Assembly: GCA_035551835.1 (NCBI GenBank) | Contig: DASZMN010000105.1 | Span: 1-64,000, forward strand | Direction of reading: 5' to 3' | Length of the DNA stretch: 64,000 nucleotides | DNA from: Bog-473 sp035551835 | GTDB taxonomy: Bacteria; Actinomycetota; Acidimicrobiia; Acidimicrobiales; RAAP-2 | Shown: positions 43,081 through 51,842 of the stretch, one piece after another | Layout: each line of letters begins with the position of its first letter | Position numbering within the stretch: the stretch's first letter is position 1 | Notes under the pieces: generated by a model | Seen by the model: only the letters and a program-made list of their open reading frames with translations | Told to the model about the DNA's origin: nothing | Databases searched by the model: none | Translations under genes and position numbers: made by a program

Positions 43081-44160
43081 ATGACGCTCGGAGACTTCTG
43101 GTTCATCGTTGCCGCGATCTTCTGGGTCGGCTTCTTCATCCTCGAGGGATTCGACTTCGGCGTCGGCATGCTGCACGCCATCCTGGGCCGCAACGACGTC
43201 GAACGTCGAGTGATGATCAACGCGATCGGGCCCGTCTGGGACGGCAACGAGGTGTGGCTGATCGTGGCCGCAGCGGTGATCTTCGCCGCTTTCCCGGGGT
43301 GGTACGCCACGTGGTTCTCGGCGCTGTATCTGGCGCTGGTGCTGACGTTGGCCGCGCTCATCGTGCGAGGGCTCACCTTCGAGTGGCAGCGCAAGTTCGA
43401 CGACGCGCGTTGGCGGTCCTTTTGGCGCTGGGGCCTGACGATCGCGAGCGCGCTCATCCCCTTCCTCCTGGGCCTCGCGCTCGGCGATCTCCTCCACGGC
43501 CTTCCCGTCAACAGCCAGCACGACTACACCGGCGGGTTCTGGCAACTCTTCACACCGTTCGGCCTGTGGAGCGGCTTGACCTTTGTCGTCTTGTCCCTGC
43601 TGTCGGGCGCGACCTTCCTGTCCCTGAAGACGACGGGCGAGCTGCGCGAGCGGGCGCAGGGGGCCGCCACCGCGATCGGCGTCGTCGCTATCATCGTGAC
43701 GTTCGGGTTCATGACGTGGGTGCACGTCGGGCTGTCGACCGGCTTCCTCCCCGAGCCCCTCCAGGCGCTGGCCTTGTTAGCCGTCATCGTGGCCGCGTGG
43801 GCGGCCCGCGAGCGCGCGGACGGTTGGGGCTTCATGGGGGCGTGCGTCGGTATCGGCGGCACGGTGGGATCGCTGTTCAACGAACTGTTCCCCCGGGTCA
43901 TGATCTCGAGCACCAACGCCGCCTACAACCTGACGGTCAACAACACGGCGAGCCCGCCCTACTCCTTGAAGGTGATGACGGTGATGTCCGCGATCTTCTT
44001 CCCGATCGTGCTCGTCTACCAGGCCTGGTCGTACCGGGTCTTTCGGCGGCGCCTCTCGGTACCGAAGATCGACGATGAGGACACCGGGTCGGCTGCCGCC
44101 CAGGCCGCGTCGGCCGGGCGTGGCGGTCCCTCCACGTCGACACCGGCAGACTCCACCTGA
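43081..44160 (+). CDS. cydB: cytochrome bd oxidase subunit II
   Basis: Second subunit of cytochrome bd, 359 residues, with about eight or nine transmembrane helices. It shows the N-terminal FWFIVAAIFWVGFFILEGFDFGVGML and GPVWDGNEVWLIVAAAVIFAAFPGWYA typical of CydB. The C-terminal 30 residues are polar. It follows cydA after nine bases containing GGAGG. The long intergenic region with the candidate RNA begins directly after the stop. Confidence 0.96.
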   Translation: MTLGDFWFIVAAIFWVGFFILEGFDFGVGMLHAILGRNDVERRVMINAIGPVWDGNEVWLIVAAAVIFAAFPGWYATWFSALYLALVLTLAALIVRGLTFEWQRKFDDARWRSFWRWGLTIASALIPFLLGLALGDLLHGLPVNSQHDYTGGFWQLFTPFGLWSGLTFVVLSLLSGATFLSLKTTGELRERAQGAATAIGVVAIIVTFGFMTWVHVGLSTGFLPEPLQALALLAVIVAAWAARERADGWGFMGACVGIGGTVGSLFNELFPRVMISSTNAAYNLTVNNTASPPYSLKVMTVMSAIFFPIVLVYQAWSYRVFRRRLSVPKIDDEDTGSAAAQAASAGRGGPSTSTPADST

Positions 44161-44251
44161 AACCCCCCGGCCGGCCTCCGTACCCCGGGCCGCGGGTCCA
44201 CCGGGACCTTTGGCCCTACAGCCGGCACCAGGGTTTCCGTACCATCGATTC

Positions 44252-44413
44252 GGTAGCCGAAGACGCTGGCGGTGATGGCCGGGCGACGCGCCTTTCCCCC
44301 ATGGCCGAGTAATGGGTTCGTCTCGGGTGGCGGGAACCACCGTGCCCTGGGCGGCTCGGTTCTGTGGTTGTGCCCTCCCCGGCTGAAGTCCCCCAGCGTC
44401 TTCGGCGCCTACC
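44252..44413. ncRNA. candidate structured RNA element (strand unknown)
   Basis: This fills most of the only intergenic region above 300 bp (44161-44499). A perfect 14-bp stem pairs 44256-44269 (GCCGAAGACGCTGG) with 44393-44406, extended by GGTA/TACC (44252-44255 with 44410-44413) across a 3-nt bulge. Inside, 44276-44283 pairs with 44378-44385 (including two GU pairs), and small hairpins form at 44305-44326 and 44327-44340. The TACC strand can instead pair in a 7-bp hairpin, 44410-44416 with 44454-44460. I recognise no Rfam family. The SDR gene has its own likely leaderless promoter at 44488, so this may be a separate sRNA, a cydB 3' element, or a terminal-inverted-repeat remnant. In the rest of the spacer I see nothing definite. 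Confidence 0.45.
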
Positions 44414-44487
44414 TCGTACCCGGTACCTGGTCACGGACGGACTGGCGCCCCGTCGAGGTACCGACGGCCGCCCGGGTCGCACCCAAC

Positions 44488-44493
44488 TACATT
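44488..44493 (+). promoter_or_regulatory. candidate -10 element (TACATT), leaderless start
   Basis: TACATT ends 6 nt before the ATG at 44500, with no ribosome-binding site between. If used, the SDR mRNA would not include the structured element upstream. Confidence 0.4.
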
Positions 44494-44499
44494 CGCCGG

Positions 44500-45294
44500 A
44501 TGATCCTCGACAATTTCCTCGTCACGGACCAGGTCGCCATCGTCACCGCCAGCGGCCGCGGCATCGGAGCCGGCGCCGCGGTGGCGCTGGCGGAGGCCGG
44601 GGCCGACGTCGTCCTGGCCGCCCGCACCGAGGAGCAGCTCCGCGACGTGGCCAAGCGGGTGGAGGCGGCCGGTCGCCGCGCCGTCGTGGTGCCCGGCGAC
44701 CTGACCGATTTCGACCTCATGGCCTCGCTGGCCGAGACGGCGCAAAAGGAATTCGGCCGGCTCGACATCATCGTGAACAACATGGGCGGCGCGATGCCTC
44801 GAGCTTTCCTCGATACGTCGCCGCGGTTCTTGGAGGAGGCCTTCCGATTCAACGTCTCGGCCGGCCACGCACTGGTCAGGGCGGCGGTCCCCCGCATGCT
44901 CGAGGGTGAGCATCCCGGGGGCGCCATCGTCAGCATCTCGTCGGTCATGGGCCACGTCGCCGGGCGGGGGTACATCGGCTACGGCACCGTCAAGGGTGCG
45001 GTCGAGCAGTACACCCGTCTCGCCTCACGGGACCTGGCGCCGCGCATCCGGGTCAACGCCATCGGCGTCGGCTCCACGGCCACGTCCGCGCTCGACATCG
45101 TCATGTCGAGCGACGAGTTGCGGACCGCCATGGAGGACGTCACGCCGCTCAAGCGGATCGCGCACGTCGATGACATCGCCGCCGCCATCCTCTACCTGGT
45201 CTCACCGGCCGGCGCCTACGTCACGGGGAAGATCCTCGAGGTCGACGGCGGCCTGCAGTCGCCCAACCTCGAGTTCCCGATCCCCGACCTCTGA
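44500..45294 (+). CDS. short-chain dehydrogenase/reductase (SDR)
   Basis: Classical SDR of 264 residues. The cofactor motif is VAIVTASGRGIGAGAAVALAE, NNMGGAM corresponds to NNAG, Ser is in VSISSVMGH, and YxxxK is YGTVK. The C-terminal block LVSPAGAYVTGKILEVDGGLQ is standard. It resembles FabG-like or 7-alpha-hydroxysteroid dehydrogenase-type SDRs; substrate unknown. I chose ATG 44500 because the upstream in-frame extension from 44272 runs through the structured intergenic element and shows no homology. Confidence 0.9.
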   Translation: MILDNFLVTDQVAIVTASGRGIGAGAAVALAEAGADVVLAARTEEQLRDVAKRVEAAGRRAVVVPGDLTDFDLMASLAETAQKEFGRLDIIVNNMGGAMPRAFLDTSPRFLEEAFRFNVSAGHALVRAAVPRMLEGEHPGGAIVSISSVMGHVAGRGYIGYGTVKGAVEQYTRLASRDLAPRIRVNAIGVGSTATSALDIVMSSDELRTAMEDVTPLKRIAHVDDIAAAILYLVSPAGAYVTGKILEVDGGLQSPNLEFPIPDL

Positions 45295-45333
45295 GCCGGG
45301 CCGCCCGGCCGTCCCGACCTCGTCTACGAGCTC

Positions 45334-45364
45334 GTCCTCGTCCCGTCCTCGTCCCGTCCTCGTC
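45334..45364 (+). repeat. 11-bp tandem repeat upstream of a dehydrogenase gene
   Basis: The unit GTCCTCGTCCC is repeated about 2.8 times, ending immediately before the AAGGAG ribosome-binding site at 45365. It is pyrimidine-rich on this strand and lies in an 83-bp spacer after the SDR gene. Confidence 0.8.
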
Positions 45365-45377
45365 AAGGAGACCCGCC

Positions 45378-46442
45378 ATGCCATACCGCGTCGTGCAGTG
45401 GAGCACGGGGAACGTCGGCCGCCACGCCCTGGCCGGCCTCGATGCCCACCCCGACCTGGAGCTCGTCGGCCTCTTCGTCTCCAACCCCGACAAGGTCGGA
45501 AAGGACGCCGGCGCGCTGGCCGGCCTCGGGCACACCCTCGGCGTCTCCGCGACCAGCGACGTCGATGCCCTGCTCGCGCTGCGTCCCGACTGCATCCTCC
45601 ACACCGCCATGGCCGACGATCGCATCTTCGAGGCGCTGGCCGACCTGGAGCGCTTCCTCGGCGCGGGCATCAACGTCGTGTCCTCCAGCCCGGTCATGCT
45701 GCAGTACCCCGCCCCCGACGACGCCGTCGCCGCCCCGGTGATCGCGGCGGCGAAGAAGGCGGGCGTCTCGCTCTTCGTCAACGGCATCGACCCCGGTTTC
45801 GCCAACGACGCGCTCCCGCTCGTGCTCTCGGGGATCAGCGAGCGCATCGAGGAGGTGCGGTGCTCCGAGGTGCTCAACTACAACACCTACAACCAGCCGA
45901 TGGTCCTCTTCGACATCATGGGCTTCGGCCGCGACCTGCACGACGTGCCCATGCTGCTCACTTCGGGCGTGCTCACAATGGCGTGGGGCAGCGTGGTGCG
46001 CCAAATCGCAGCCGGCCTCGGCGTCACGCTCACCGACGTCATCGAGTGGTACGAGCGGGAGGCCGCGCCCGAGGACTTCGAGGTCGACGCCGGCACGATC
46101 AAAGCGGGCACCGCCGCCGCGCTCCATTTCGAGGTGCGCGGCCTGGTGGGCGACCGGCCCGTCGTCGTGCTCGAGCACGTCACCCGCTTGCGCGACGACC
46201 TCGGCGCGGCGTGGCCGCAGCCGGCCGGGCAGGGCTGTTACCGCGTCCAGATCACCGGCGAGCCGAACTACACCCTCGACCTGCAGCTGATGGGGACGGA
46301 CGGCGACCACAACACGGCCGGACTGAAGGCCACCGCCATGCGCCTGGTCAACGCCGTTCCGGCGGTCATCGCCGCACCGCCGGGCCTGGTGACCGCGCTC
46401 GACCTCCCGCTCGTGACCGGGCGCGGCCTCGTCGTCACCTGA
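45378..46442 (+). CDS. DapB-fold NAD(P)-dependent dehydrogenase
   Basis: 354 residues with an N-terminal Rossmann domain (YRVVQWSTGNVGRHALAGLDAHPDLELVG) and a dihydrodipicolinate-reductase-like C-terminal domain. The group includes 2,4-diaminopentanoate dehydrogenase and many uncharacterised actinobacterial 'NAD(P)H-dependent amine dehydrogenase family' proteins. It has AAGGAG seven bases before the ATG. A paralogue lies at 59314. It ends in a perfect palindrome shared with the convergent EthD gene. Substrate unknown. Confidence 0.8.
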   Translation: MPYRVVQWSTGNVGRHALAGLDAHPDLELVGLFVSNPDKVGKDAGALAGLGHTLGVSATSDVDALLALRPDCILHTAMADDRIFEALADLERFLGAGINVVSSSPVMLQYPAPDDAVAAPVIAAAKKAGVSLFVNGIDPGFANDALPLVLSGISERIEEVRCSEVLNYNTYNQPMVLFDIMGFGRDLHDVPMLLTSGVLTMAWGSVVRQIAAGLGVTLTDVIEWYEREAAPEDFEVDAGTIKAGTAAALHFEVRGLVGDRPVVVLEHVTRLRDDLGAAWPQPAGQGCYRVQITGEPNYTLDLQLMGTDGDHNTAGLKATAMRLVNAVPAVIAAPPGLVTALDLPLVTGRGLVVT

Positions 46443-46452
46443 TCAGGTGACG
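46433..46452. terminator. 20-bp perfect palindrome at abutting convergent stop codons
   Basis: CGTCACCTGA followed by its exact reverse complement. The dyad centre falls between the TGA of the dehydrogenase gene (46440-46442) and the TGA of the EthD gene on the other strand (46443-46445). It could serve as a bidirectional hairpin, but the loop would have to open two to four of the central pairs and no U tract follows, so terminator function is inference. Confidence 0.4.
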
Positions 46453-46736
46453 GGGACGATCTCGCTCGTCTGCAGCACCGGCGTGATGTTCGTGTAGTTG
46501 GCAACGTCGGCGAGGACCTCGCCCGTGGCTTCGTCACCCATGGCGGCTCCGAGCGCATCGACCGAGTCGAACTCGAAGTGCACGGCCGCCACGTAGGGGC
46601 CGTCGACCCCTTTGTCGATGTCCGCCTTCGTGAGTCCCCAGGCCCGCATGGCCAGCGGCACGTGCTTCTCCCGGTAGTAGTCGTGGTCGAACGTGGCACC
46701 CTCCGAGGAGGGGTAGAGCACGGACAGTCGGATCAC
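46443..46736 (-). CDS. EthD-domain protein
   Basis: Dimeric alpha/beta-barrel (ferredoxin-like) protein of 97 residues, with the EthD pattern IRLSVLYPSSEGATFDHDYYREKHVPLAMRAWG and a C-terminal YTNITPVLQTSEIV. EthD proteins assist ether or polyketide-type oxidations; the exact role is unknown. GTG start at 46736 with AAGGAG upstream. It diverges from the YCII/sigma pair across 150 bp in which I see no clear operator. Confidence 0.8.
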   Translation of the reverse strand: MIRLSVLYPSSEGATFDHDYYREKHVPLAMRAWGLTKADIDKGVDGPYVAAVHFEFDSVDALGAAMGDEATGEVLADVANYTNITPVLQTSEIVPVT

Positions 46737-46886
46737 TCGGTCGCTCCTTGTCTACGAGATCGGGGCCGGGACAGTCTGCCAGCAGGCGCCCCGGAATTCT
46801 TTCCCGGAGGCGTCGAGAACCCGGATCTGGCCCCGACATCTTCGTGAAGGGCACCGCTGGGGCGCCCTGAGAGGAAGGATGGAGCA

Positions 46887-47285
46887 ATGCGATTCATGCT
46901 GATCCAGAACTACGGGGGTGTCGAAGGTGATTGTGCCCCCATGTACGAGTGGACGCCCGAAGAGGTCGCCGCCCACATTCAGTTCCAGCAGACGCTCAAC
47001 ACGCAGCTCGAGGAGCTCGGCGAGTTGATCGACGCCCAGGGGCTGGCCGGTCCGGACGAGGCCCGGTTCGTGGTGTCCGACGGCGCGACGCCGCTGGTGA
47101 CCGACGGGCCGTTCCCCGAGTCCAAGGAGCTCCTGGCGGGCTACCGCATCGTCGAGGTCGACACGCCCGAGCGGGCCGTGGAGATCGCCGGCCTGATCTC
47201 GGCGGCACCGGGTCAAGGCGGCGCGCCGATCCGCCAGCGCATCGAGGTGCGCCAGGTGATGAGCGCCCCCGACCCCGAGGTGTGA
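46887..47285 (+). CDS. YCII-related (DGPF) protein paired with ECF42 sigma factor
   Basis: 132-residue YCII/DGPF-domain protein: MRFMLIQNYGG opening, VTDGPFPESKELLAGYRIVEVD in the middle, and IRQRIEVRQV at the end. Genes of this type are regularly found next to ECF42 sigma factors, and here the sigma gene starts inside this gene's stop codon. It may be a target or partner of the sigma factor rather than an anti-sigma factor. Ribosome-binding site GAGGAAGG. Confidence 0.87.
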   Translation: MRFMLIQNYGGVEGDCAPMYEWTPEEVAAHIQFQQTLNTQLEELGELIDAQGLAGPDEARFVVSDGATPLVTDGPFPESKELLAGYRIVEVDTPERAVEIAGLISAAPGQGGAPIRQRIEVRQVMSAPDPEV

Positions 47286-48547
47286 AGGTCCCTCCCTCGA
47301 ACGTTCCCGACCGCGTCGAGGGCCTGCTGCGCGAGTTGGCGCCGCGGGCCCTCGGCGTCGTCGTCCGCCGTTTCGGGCACTTCGACGATGCGGAGGACGC
47401 CGTCCAGGAGGCTCTGGTTGCGGCCGCCTCGAGCTGGCCGGTTGATGGCATCCCGGACCATCCGCTCGGTTGGCTCATCCACGTCGCAGCACGGCGCATG
47501 ACGGACCTCTATCGCAGCGACGAAGCCCGCCGGCGGCGCGAAGACCTGGCGGCGTCGTGGTCGAGCGATCAGCCCGATCCGGCGTCGGGGCACGACGACA
47601 CCCTGACCCTCTTCTTCATGTGCTGCCATCCGTCGCTTCCCGTCGCGTCCGCCGTGGCGCTGGCCCTGCGGGCCCTCGGAGGCCTGACCACCAGAGAGAT
47701 CGCCGCCGCCTTCCTCGTACCCGAAGCCACGACGGCCCAGCGGATCAGCCGGGCCAAGCGCACCATCGTCGAATCCGGGGAGCCCTTCGCCCTGCCGGCG
47801 GAGGGTGCGCGGGTGGCGCGCCTGGCCCCGGTGCTGCGTGTCGTGTACCTCGTCTTCAACGAGGGCTATGCCACCAGCCACGGTCCGGAGCTCGAGCGGG
47901 CCGACCTCGCCGCCGAGGCGATCCGACTGGGCCGGCTCCTCTACGAGCTGTTGCCCGATGACGGAGAGGTCATGGGGCTCCTGGCGCTCATGCTGTTGAC
48001 CGAGGCACGCCGGCCGGCCCGGACCACCGACGCGGGCGCCCTGGTCCCGCTGCGCGAGCAGGACCGGACGCGCTGGGACCGTGCGCTGGTCGCCGAGGGG
48101 ATGACGCTGGCGACGAGCGCCCTCGACCAGGGCCCGATGGGCGAGTACGCGGCCCAGGCCGCGATCGCCGCGTTGCACGACGGGGCGCCGAGCCACGAGG
48201 AGACCGATTGGCGGCGCATCATGTTGCTCTACACGGTCCTAGAGCAGCGAACCGACAGCCCGGTCGTGCGTCTCAACCGTGCCGTGGCCGTCGCCATGGT
48301 CGATGGCCCCGAACCGGCACTGGCGCTCGTCAACGAGCTCGCCGCTTCCGGTGCCCTCGCCGGCTCACACCGTGTCCACGCCGTACGGGCCCACCTCTTG
48401 GAGATGCACGGCGACCTGGAGGCCGCCAAGTCCGAGTACGTCGCTGCCGCAGCCGGCAGCGCCAACACGCGCGAGCGCGACTACCTCACCATGAAGGCAG
48501 CCGCGCTCGACGTGGCCAGGGTCGGTCCCCCGTCGAGGGATCGATGA
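47282..48547 (+). CDS. ECF-family RNA polymerase sigma factor, group ECF42
   Basis: 421 residues. Sigma region 2 (RFGHFDDAEDAVQEALVAAASSW, then HPLGWLIHVAARRMTDLYR) and region 4 (LTTREIAAAFLVPEATTAQRISRAKRTI) are followed by a long helical C-terminal extension (RVVYLVFNEGYATSHG onward; DUF6596, TPR-like) that defines ECF42. This extension probably regulates activity in place of an anti-sigma factor. GTG start at 47282 overlaps the YCII stop. The promoter targets are not visible. Confidence 0.92.
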   Translation: MKVPPSNVPDRVEGLLRELAPRALGVVVRRFGHFDDAEDAVQEALVAAASSWPVDGIPDHPLGWLIHVAARRMTDLYRSDEARRRREDLAASWSSDQPDPASGHDDTLTLFFMCCHPSLPVASAVALALRALGGLTTREIAAAFLVPEATTAQRISRAKRTIVESGEPFALPAEGARVARLAPVLRVVYLVFNEGYATSHGPELERADLAAEAIRLGRLLYELLPDDGEVMGLLALMLLTEARRPARTTDAGALVPLREQDRTRWDRALVAEGMTLATSALDQGPMGEYAAQAAIAALHDGAPSHEETDWRRIMLLYTVLEQRTDSPVVRLNRAVAVAMVDGPEPALALVNELAASGALAGSHRVHAVRAHLLEMHGDLEAAKSEYVAAAAGSANTRERDYLTMKAAALDVARVGPPSRDR

Positions 48548-48587
48548 TCGTCGAAACGAGCGAGACGCGGTCGCCGGCCACGCCGTC

Positions 48588-51500
48588 CTAGCGGAAGTCC
48601 CGGCTCGCCGGCACCGCCGTCCCCACACCGAGCCCCTCGACCCGTTCCGCGTCGAAGCTCACCGCGCCCTGCCCCTTGCGCACGCGGCCCCGGATCAACA
48701 GGACCGGCGTGTGCCGGGCCAGGTGCTTCCAGCGCGCCCACGCGCCGCGGGAGAAGACGACGTTGATGTGCCCGGTCTCGTCCTCCAGGTTGACGAACAC
48801 GGCGCCCCGCGCCGTCTCGGGATGCTGGCGATGCGTGACGACCCCCGCCACGACCGCCCGTGCCCCGTCGGCGTACGACTCGGATTCGAGCCCCGCCGCC
48901 GTCGTCACGCCCATCGCCTCGAGCCGCTCGCGCGCCAGGTGCATGGCCGTGCGCTCGGGCGCCAGTCCCAGCGCCCACAGGTCGTCGGCCACCGAGTCGT
49001 AGGGGCTCGGCTCGGGCAACGGCGGCGCCTCGGCCCCCACGACCACGCCGGGCAGGCGGTCGGGCGTGCCCATCGCCGCTGCCCCGGCCCCCCACAACAG
49101 CCGGCGTCGCCGCGCGGTCACCGTCCCCGGCACGTCCTCGCCCACCGGGTCCAGCGCCCCCGCCGCCGCCAGCGTCTCGAGCTGGGCCTGGGTCACGCCG
49201 GCCCGGCGGACCAGGTCCTCGCTCCCGTTCCAGGGGCGCCCGGCCACGATCCGCTCCGCCGCCGCCTCCCCCACCCCGCGCACCGACGCCAGCCCCAACA
49301 ACAGCACCGCGTCCGAGCGCACCCCCTCGAGCGACGCCCCCACCTCCGAGCGGTTCACGTGGGGCCGGCGCACCCGCACCCCGTGGCGGCGGGCGTCGGC
49401 CACCAGCGACTGGGGCGACCAGAAGCCCATCGGCTGCGAGTTCAACAGCCCCGCGGTGAACGCCGCCGGGTAGTGCAGCTTCAACCAGGCCGAGGAGTAC
49501 ACGAGGTGCGCGAACGACACCGAGTGTGACTCGGGGAAGCCGAAGTTGGCGAAGGCCGCCAGCGCATCGAAGACCTGGTCGGCCACCGCGCCCGTCACCC
49601 CCCGCTCCGCCATGCCCTCGAAGAGACGCGCCCGCATCTTCTCCATCCGCGCCGCCGAGCGCTTGGCCGCCATGGCCTGGCGCAGTTCGTCCGCGTCGGC
49701 CGCGCTGAACCCGGCGATGGCGACCGCCATCTCCATCAGCTGCTCTTGGAAGAGCGGCACCCCGAGCGTGCGCTCCAGGATCGGCTCGAGCAGCGGGTGC
49801 AGGTACGTCACCTCTTCCTCGCCACGCCGGCGCCGGATGTAGGGGTTGACCGCATGCCCCTGGATAGGACCGGGCCGGATGAGCGCCACCTCGATCGCGA
49901 TGTCGTAGAACGTGCGCGGCCGCACCCGTGGCAGCGTCCCCATCTGGGCCCGGCTCTCGACCTGGAAGACCCCGACCGTGTCGGCCGCGCACAACAGGTC
50001 GTAGACCTCGTCCTCCTGAGGGAGTTGCGCCAAATCCACCTCGACCCCGTAGAAGTCGCGCACCAGGTCGACCATGCGATGCAAGGCCTCGAGCATGCCG
50101 AGACCCAAGAGGTCGAACTTCACCAGCCCGATGGCGGCACAGTCGTCCTTGTCCCACTGCAGCACGGAGCGGCCCTCCATGCGCCCCCACTCCACCGGGC
50201 ACACCTCGACCACGGGACGGTCGCACAGCACCATGCCGGCCGAGTGGATGCCGAGGTGGCGCGGCCGGTCGAGCACCTCCGCGGCCAGCTCGGCCACCAG
50301 CGGCGGCATCCCACCCACCCCACCCGCCCCGCCCGCCCCGCCTGTCCCGCCCGACGGGTCGACCGCCTCGTGCACCGCGGCCGCCGACGACGGCCCGCGG
50401 CCGTGCCCGGCGTCGATGCCGGCCGACCACGCGTCCACCTGCTCGGGGGTGAAGCCGAACGCCTTGCCGACGTCGCGCACGGCCGAACGGGGTCGGTAGG
50501 TGATCACGTTGGCCACCTGCGCGGCGTGGCGCCGGCCGTAGCGTTCGTACACGTACTGGATCACCTCTTCGCGGCGCTCCGACTCGATGTCCACGTCGAT
50601 GTCCGGCGGACCATCCCGCGCCGGGGACAAGAAGCGCTCGAACAACAAGCCGAGGTCGACCGCGTCGACGTTGGTGACGCCGAGCGCGTAACAGACGGCG
50701 GAGTTGGCGGCGGACCCACGACCCTGGCAGTAGATGTTCAGCCGCTTGCACACCTGCGCGATGTCCCACACGACGAGGAAGTAGCCGGCGAAACCGAGCG
50801 TGCCGATCACGTCGAGCTCGTGCTCGATCTGGCGCCACGCCCCCGCCACCCGTTCGGACTCGGGCGGCCCGTAGCGGGCCAACGCCCCCTCGTGCACCAG
50901 GTGGCGCAGGTAGCCCTGCTCGTCCATGCCGGGGGGGACCGGGAAGTCGGGCAGCCGCGGCGCCACCAGGCGGAGGTCGAACGCGCAGGCGCGCCCGAGC
51001 TCGGCGGCGCGCTCGACCACACCGGGCCAGCGGGCGAAGCGCCGGCTCTGCTCGCCCGCAGAGCGCAGGCAGGCCACCGGGGCCGGCGGCAGCCAGCCCT
51101 CGAGCTCGGCGAGGGGGCGGCGCGCCCGCACCGCGGCGAGCGTGGTGGCGAGGCGGTAACCGGCCGGCGTGGCGTAGTGCACGTTGTTGGTGGCGACGGC
51201 GTCGACCCCCCACTCGACGGCCAGGCGCGCCAGCGCGTCGTTGCGCGCCGTGTCGACCGGGTCGCCGTGGTCCCACAGCTCGAGGGCGACGTTGGCGCGC
51301 CCGAAGGCGTCGACGAGGTGTCCCACTTCTTTGGAGGCCGCGCTGGGCCCCGCGTCCATCAGCGCGGCGGGGACCGCCCCTTTCCGACAACCACTGAGCA
51401 CCAGCCAGTGGCCCGCCGCGGCGCGGGCCAGCGCGTCGAGGGTGAAGACCGGCTTTCCCTTCTCCCCACCCGCGAGATGCGCGTCGGCCAGCACGGTGGA

Positions 51501-51800
51501 GAGGCGCGCGTAGCCCTCGGGGTCGCGTGCGAGCACGACGAGGTGCGCGCCGGTCGGGTCGGGATCGCCGGTGCGAAGACCGGCGGGCGCGAGCGTGACC
51601 TCGGTGCCGAAGACCGTCGGCAACCCGCACACCCGCGCCGCCTCGGCGAAGCGCACCACCCCGTAGAAGCCGTGATGGTCCGTCAACGCGAGCGCGGCCA
51701 GACCGAGCCGGTCCGCCTCGGCCACCAGTTCCTCGGGGTCGCTGCTCCCGTCGAGGAAGCTGAACCCCGAGTGGGCATGGAGCTCGGCGTACTCGGTCAT
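48588..51800 (-). CDS. dnaE2: error-prone DNA polymerase III alpha subunit DnaE2
   Basis: Polymerase that inserts bases opposite lesions in SOS mutagenesis, 1070 residues. The PHP domain opens with YAELHAHSGFSFLDGSSDPEEL. The palm carries QGRGSAANSAVCYALGVT near 360 and the catalytic aspartates in PDIDVDIESERREEVI near 400. The later HRMVDLVRDFYG and FPESHSVSFAHLVYSSAWLK, the tandem HhH region and a C-terminal OB-fold (VFVNLEDETGHINVVF) complete it. A Gly-rich stretch (GGTGGAGGAGGVGG, about 484-497) is an unusual insertion. It is the last gene of the imuA'-imuB-dnaE2 operon. Confidence 0.95.
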   Translation of the reverse strand: MTEYAELHAHSGFSFLDGSSDPEELVAEADRLGLAALALTDHHGFYGVVRFAEAARVCGLPTVFGTEVTLAPAGLRTGDPDPTGAHLVVLARDPEGYARLSTVLADAHLAGGEKGKPVFTLDALARAAAGHWLVLSGCRKGAVPAALMDAGPSAASKEVGHLVDAFGRANVALELWDHGDPVDTARNDALARLAVEWGVDAVATNNVHYATPAGYRLATTLAAVRARRPLAELEGWLPPAPVACLRSAGEQSRRFARWPGVVERAAELGRACAFDLRLVAPRLPDFPVPPGMDEQGYLRHLVHEGALARYGPPESERVAGAWRQIEHELDVIGTLGFAGYFLVVWDIAQVCKRLNIYCQGRGSAANSAVCYALGVTNVDAVDLGLLFERFLSPARDGPPDIDVDIESERREEVIQYVYERYGRRHAAQVANVITYRPRSAVRDVGKAFGFTPEQVDAWSAGIDAGHGRGPSSAAAVHEAVDPSGGTGGAGGAGGVGGMPPLVAELAAEVLDRPRHLGIHSAGMVLCDRPVVEVCPVEWGRMEGRSVLQWDKDDCAAIGLVKFDLLGLGMLEALHRMVDLVRDFYGVEVDLAQLPQEDEVYDLLCAADTVGVFQVESRAQMGTLPRVRPRTFYDIAIEVALIRPGPIQGHAVNPYIRRRRGEEEVTYLHPLLEPILERTLGVPLFQEQLMEMAVAIAGFSAADADELRQAMAAKRSAARMEKMRARLFEGMAERGVTGAVADQVFDALAAFANFGFPESHSVSFAHLVYSSAWLKLHYPAAFTAGLLNSQPMGFWSPQSLVADARRHGVRVRRPHVNRSEVGASLEGVRSDAVLLLGLASVRGVGEAAAERIVAGRPWNGSEDLVRRAGVTQAQLETLAAAGALDPVGEDVPGTVTARRRRLLWGAGAAAMGTPDRLPGVVVGAEAPPLPEPSPYDSVADDLWALGLAPERTAMHLARERLEAMGVTTAAGLESESYADGARAVVAGVVTHRQHPETARGAVFVNLEDETGHINVVFSRGAWARWKHLARHTPVLLIRGRVRKGQGAVSFDAERVEGLGVGTAVPASRDFR

Positions 51801-51842
51801 CGCACGTCTCGGTCAGGATCGGGATCGGGATCGGGGGACGGC

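Noticed and set aside
44252..44413. MITE (terminal-inverted-repeat mini-transposon) reading of the structured element
   Set aside because: The 14-bp inverted ends would allow it, but no target-site duplication flanks them and no second copy is in the window. Kept only as an alternative.
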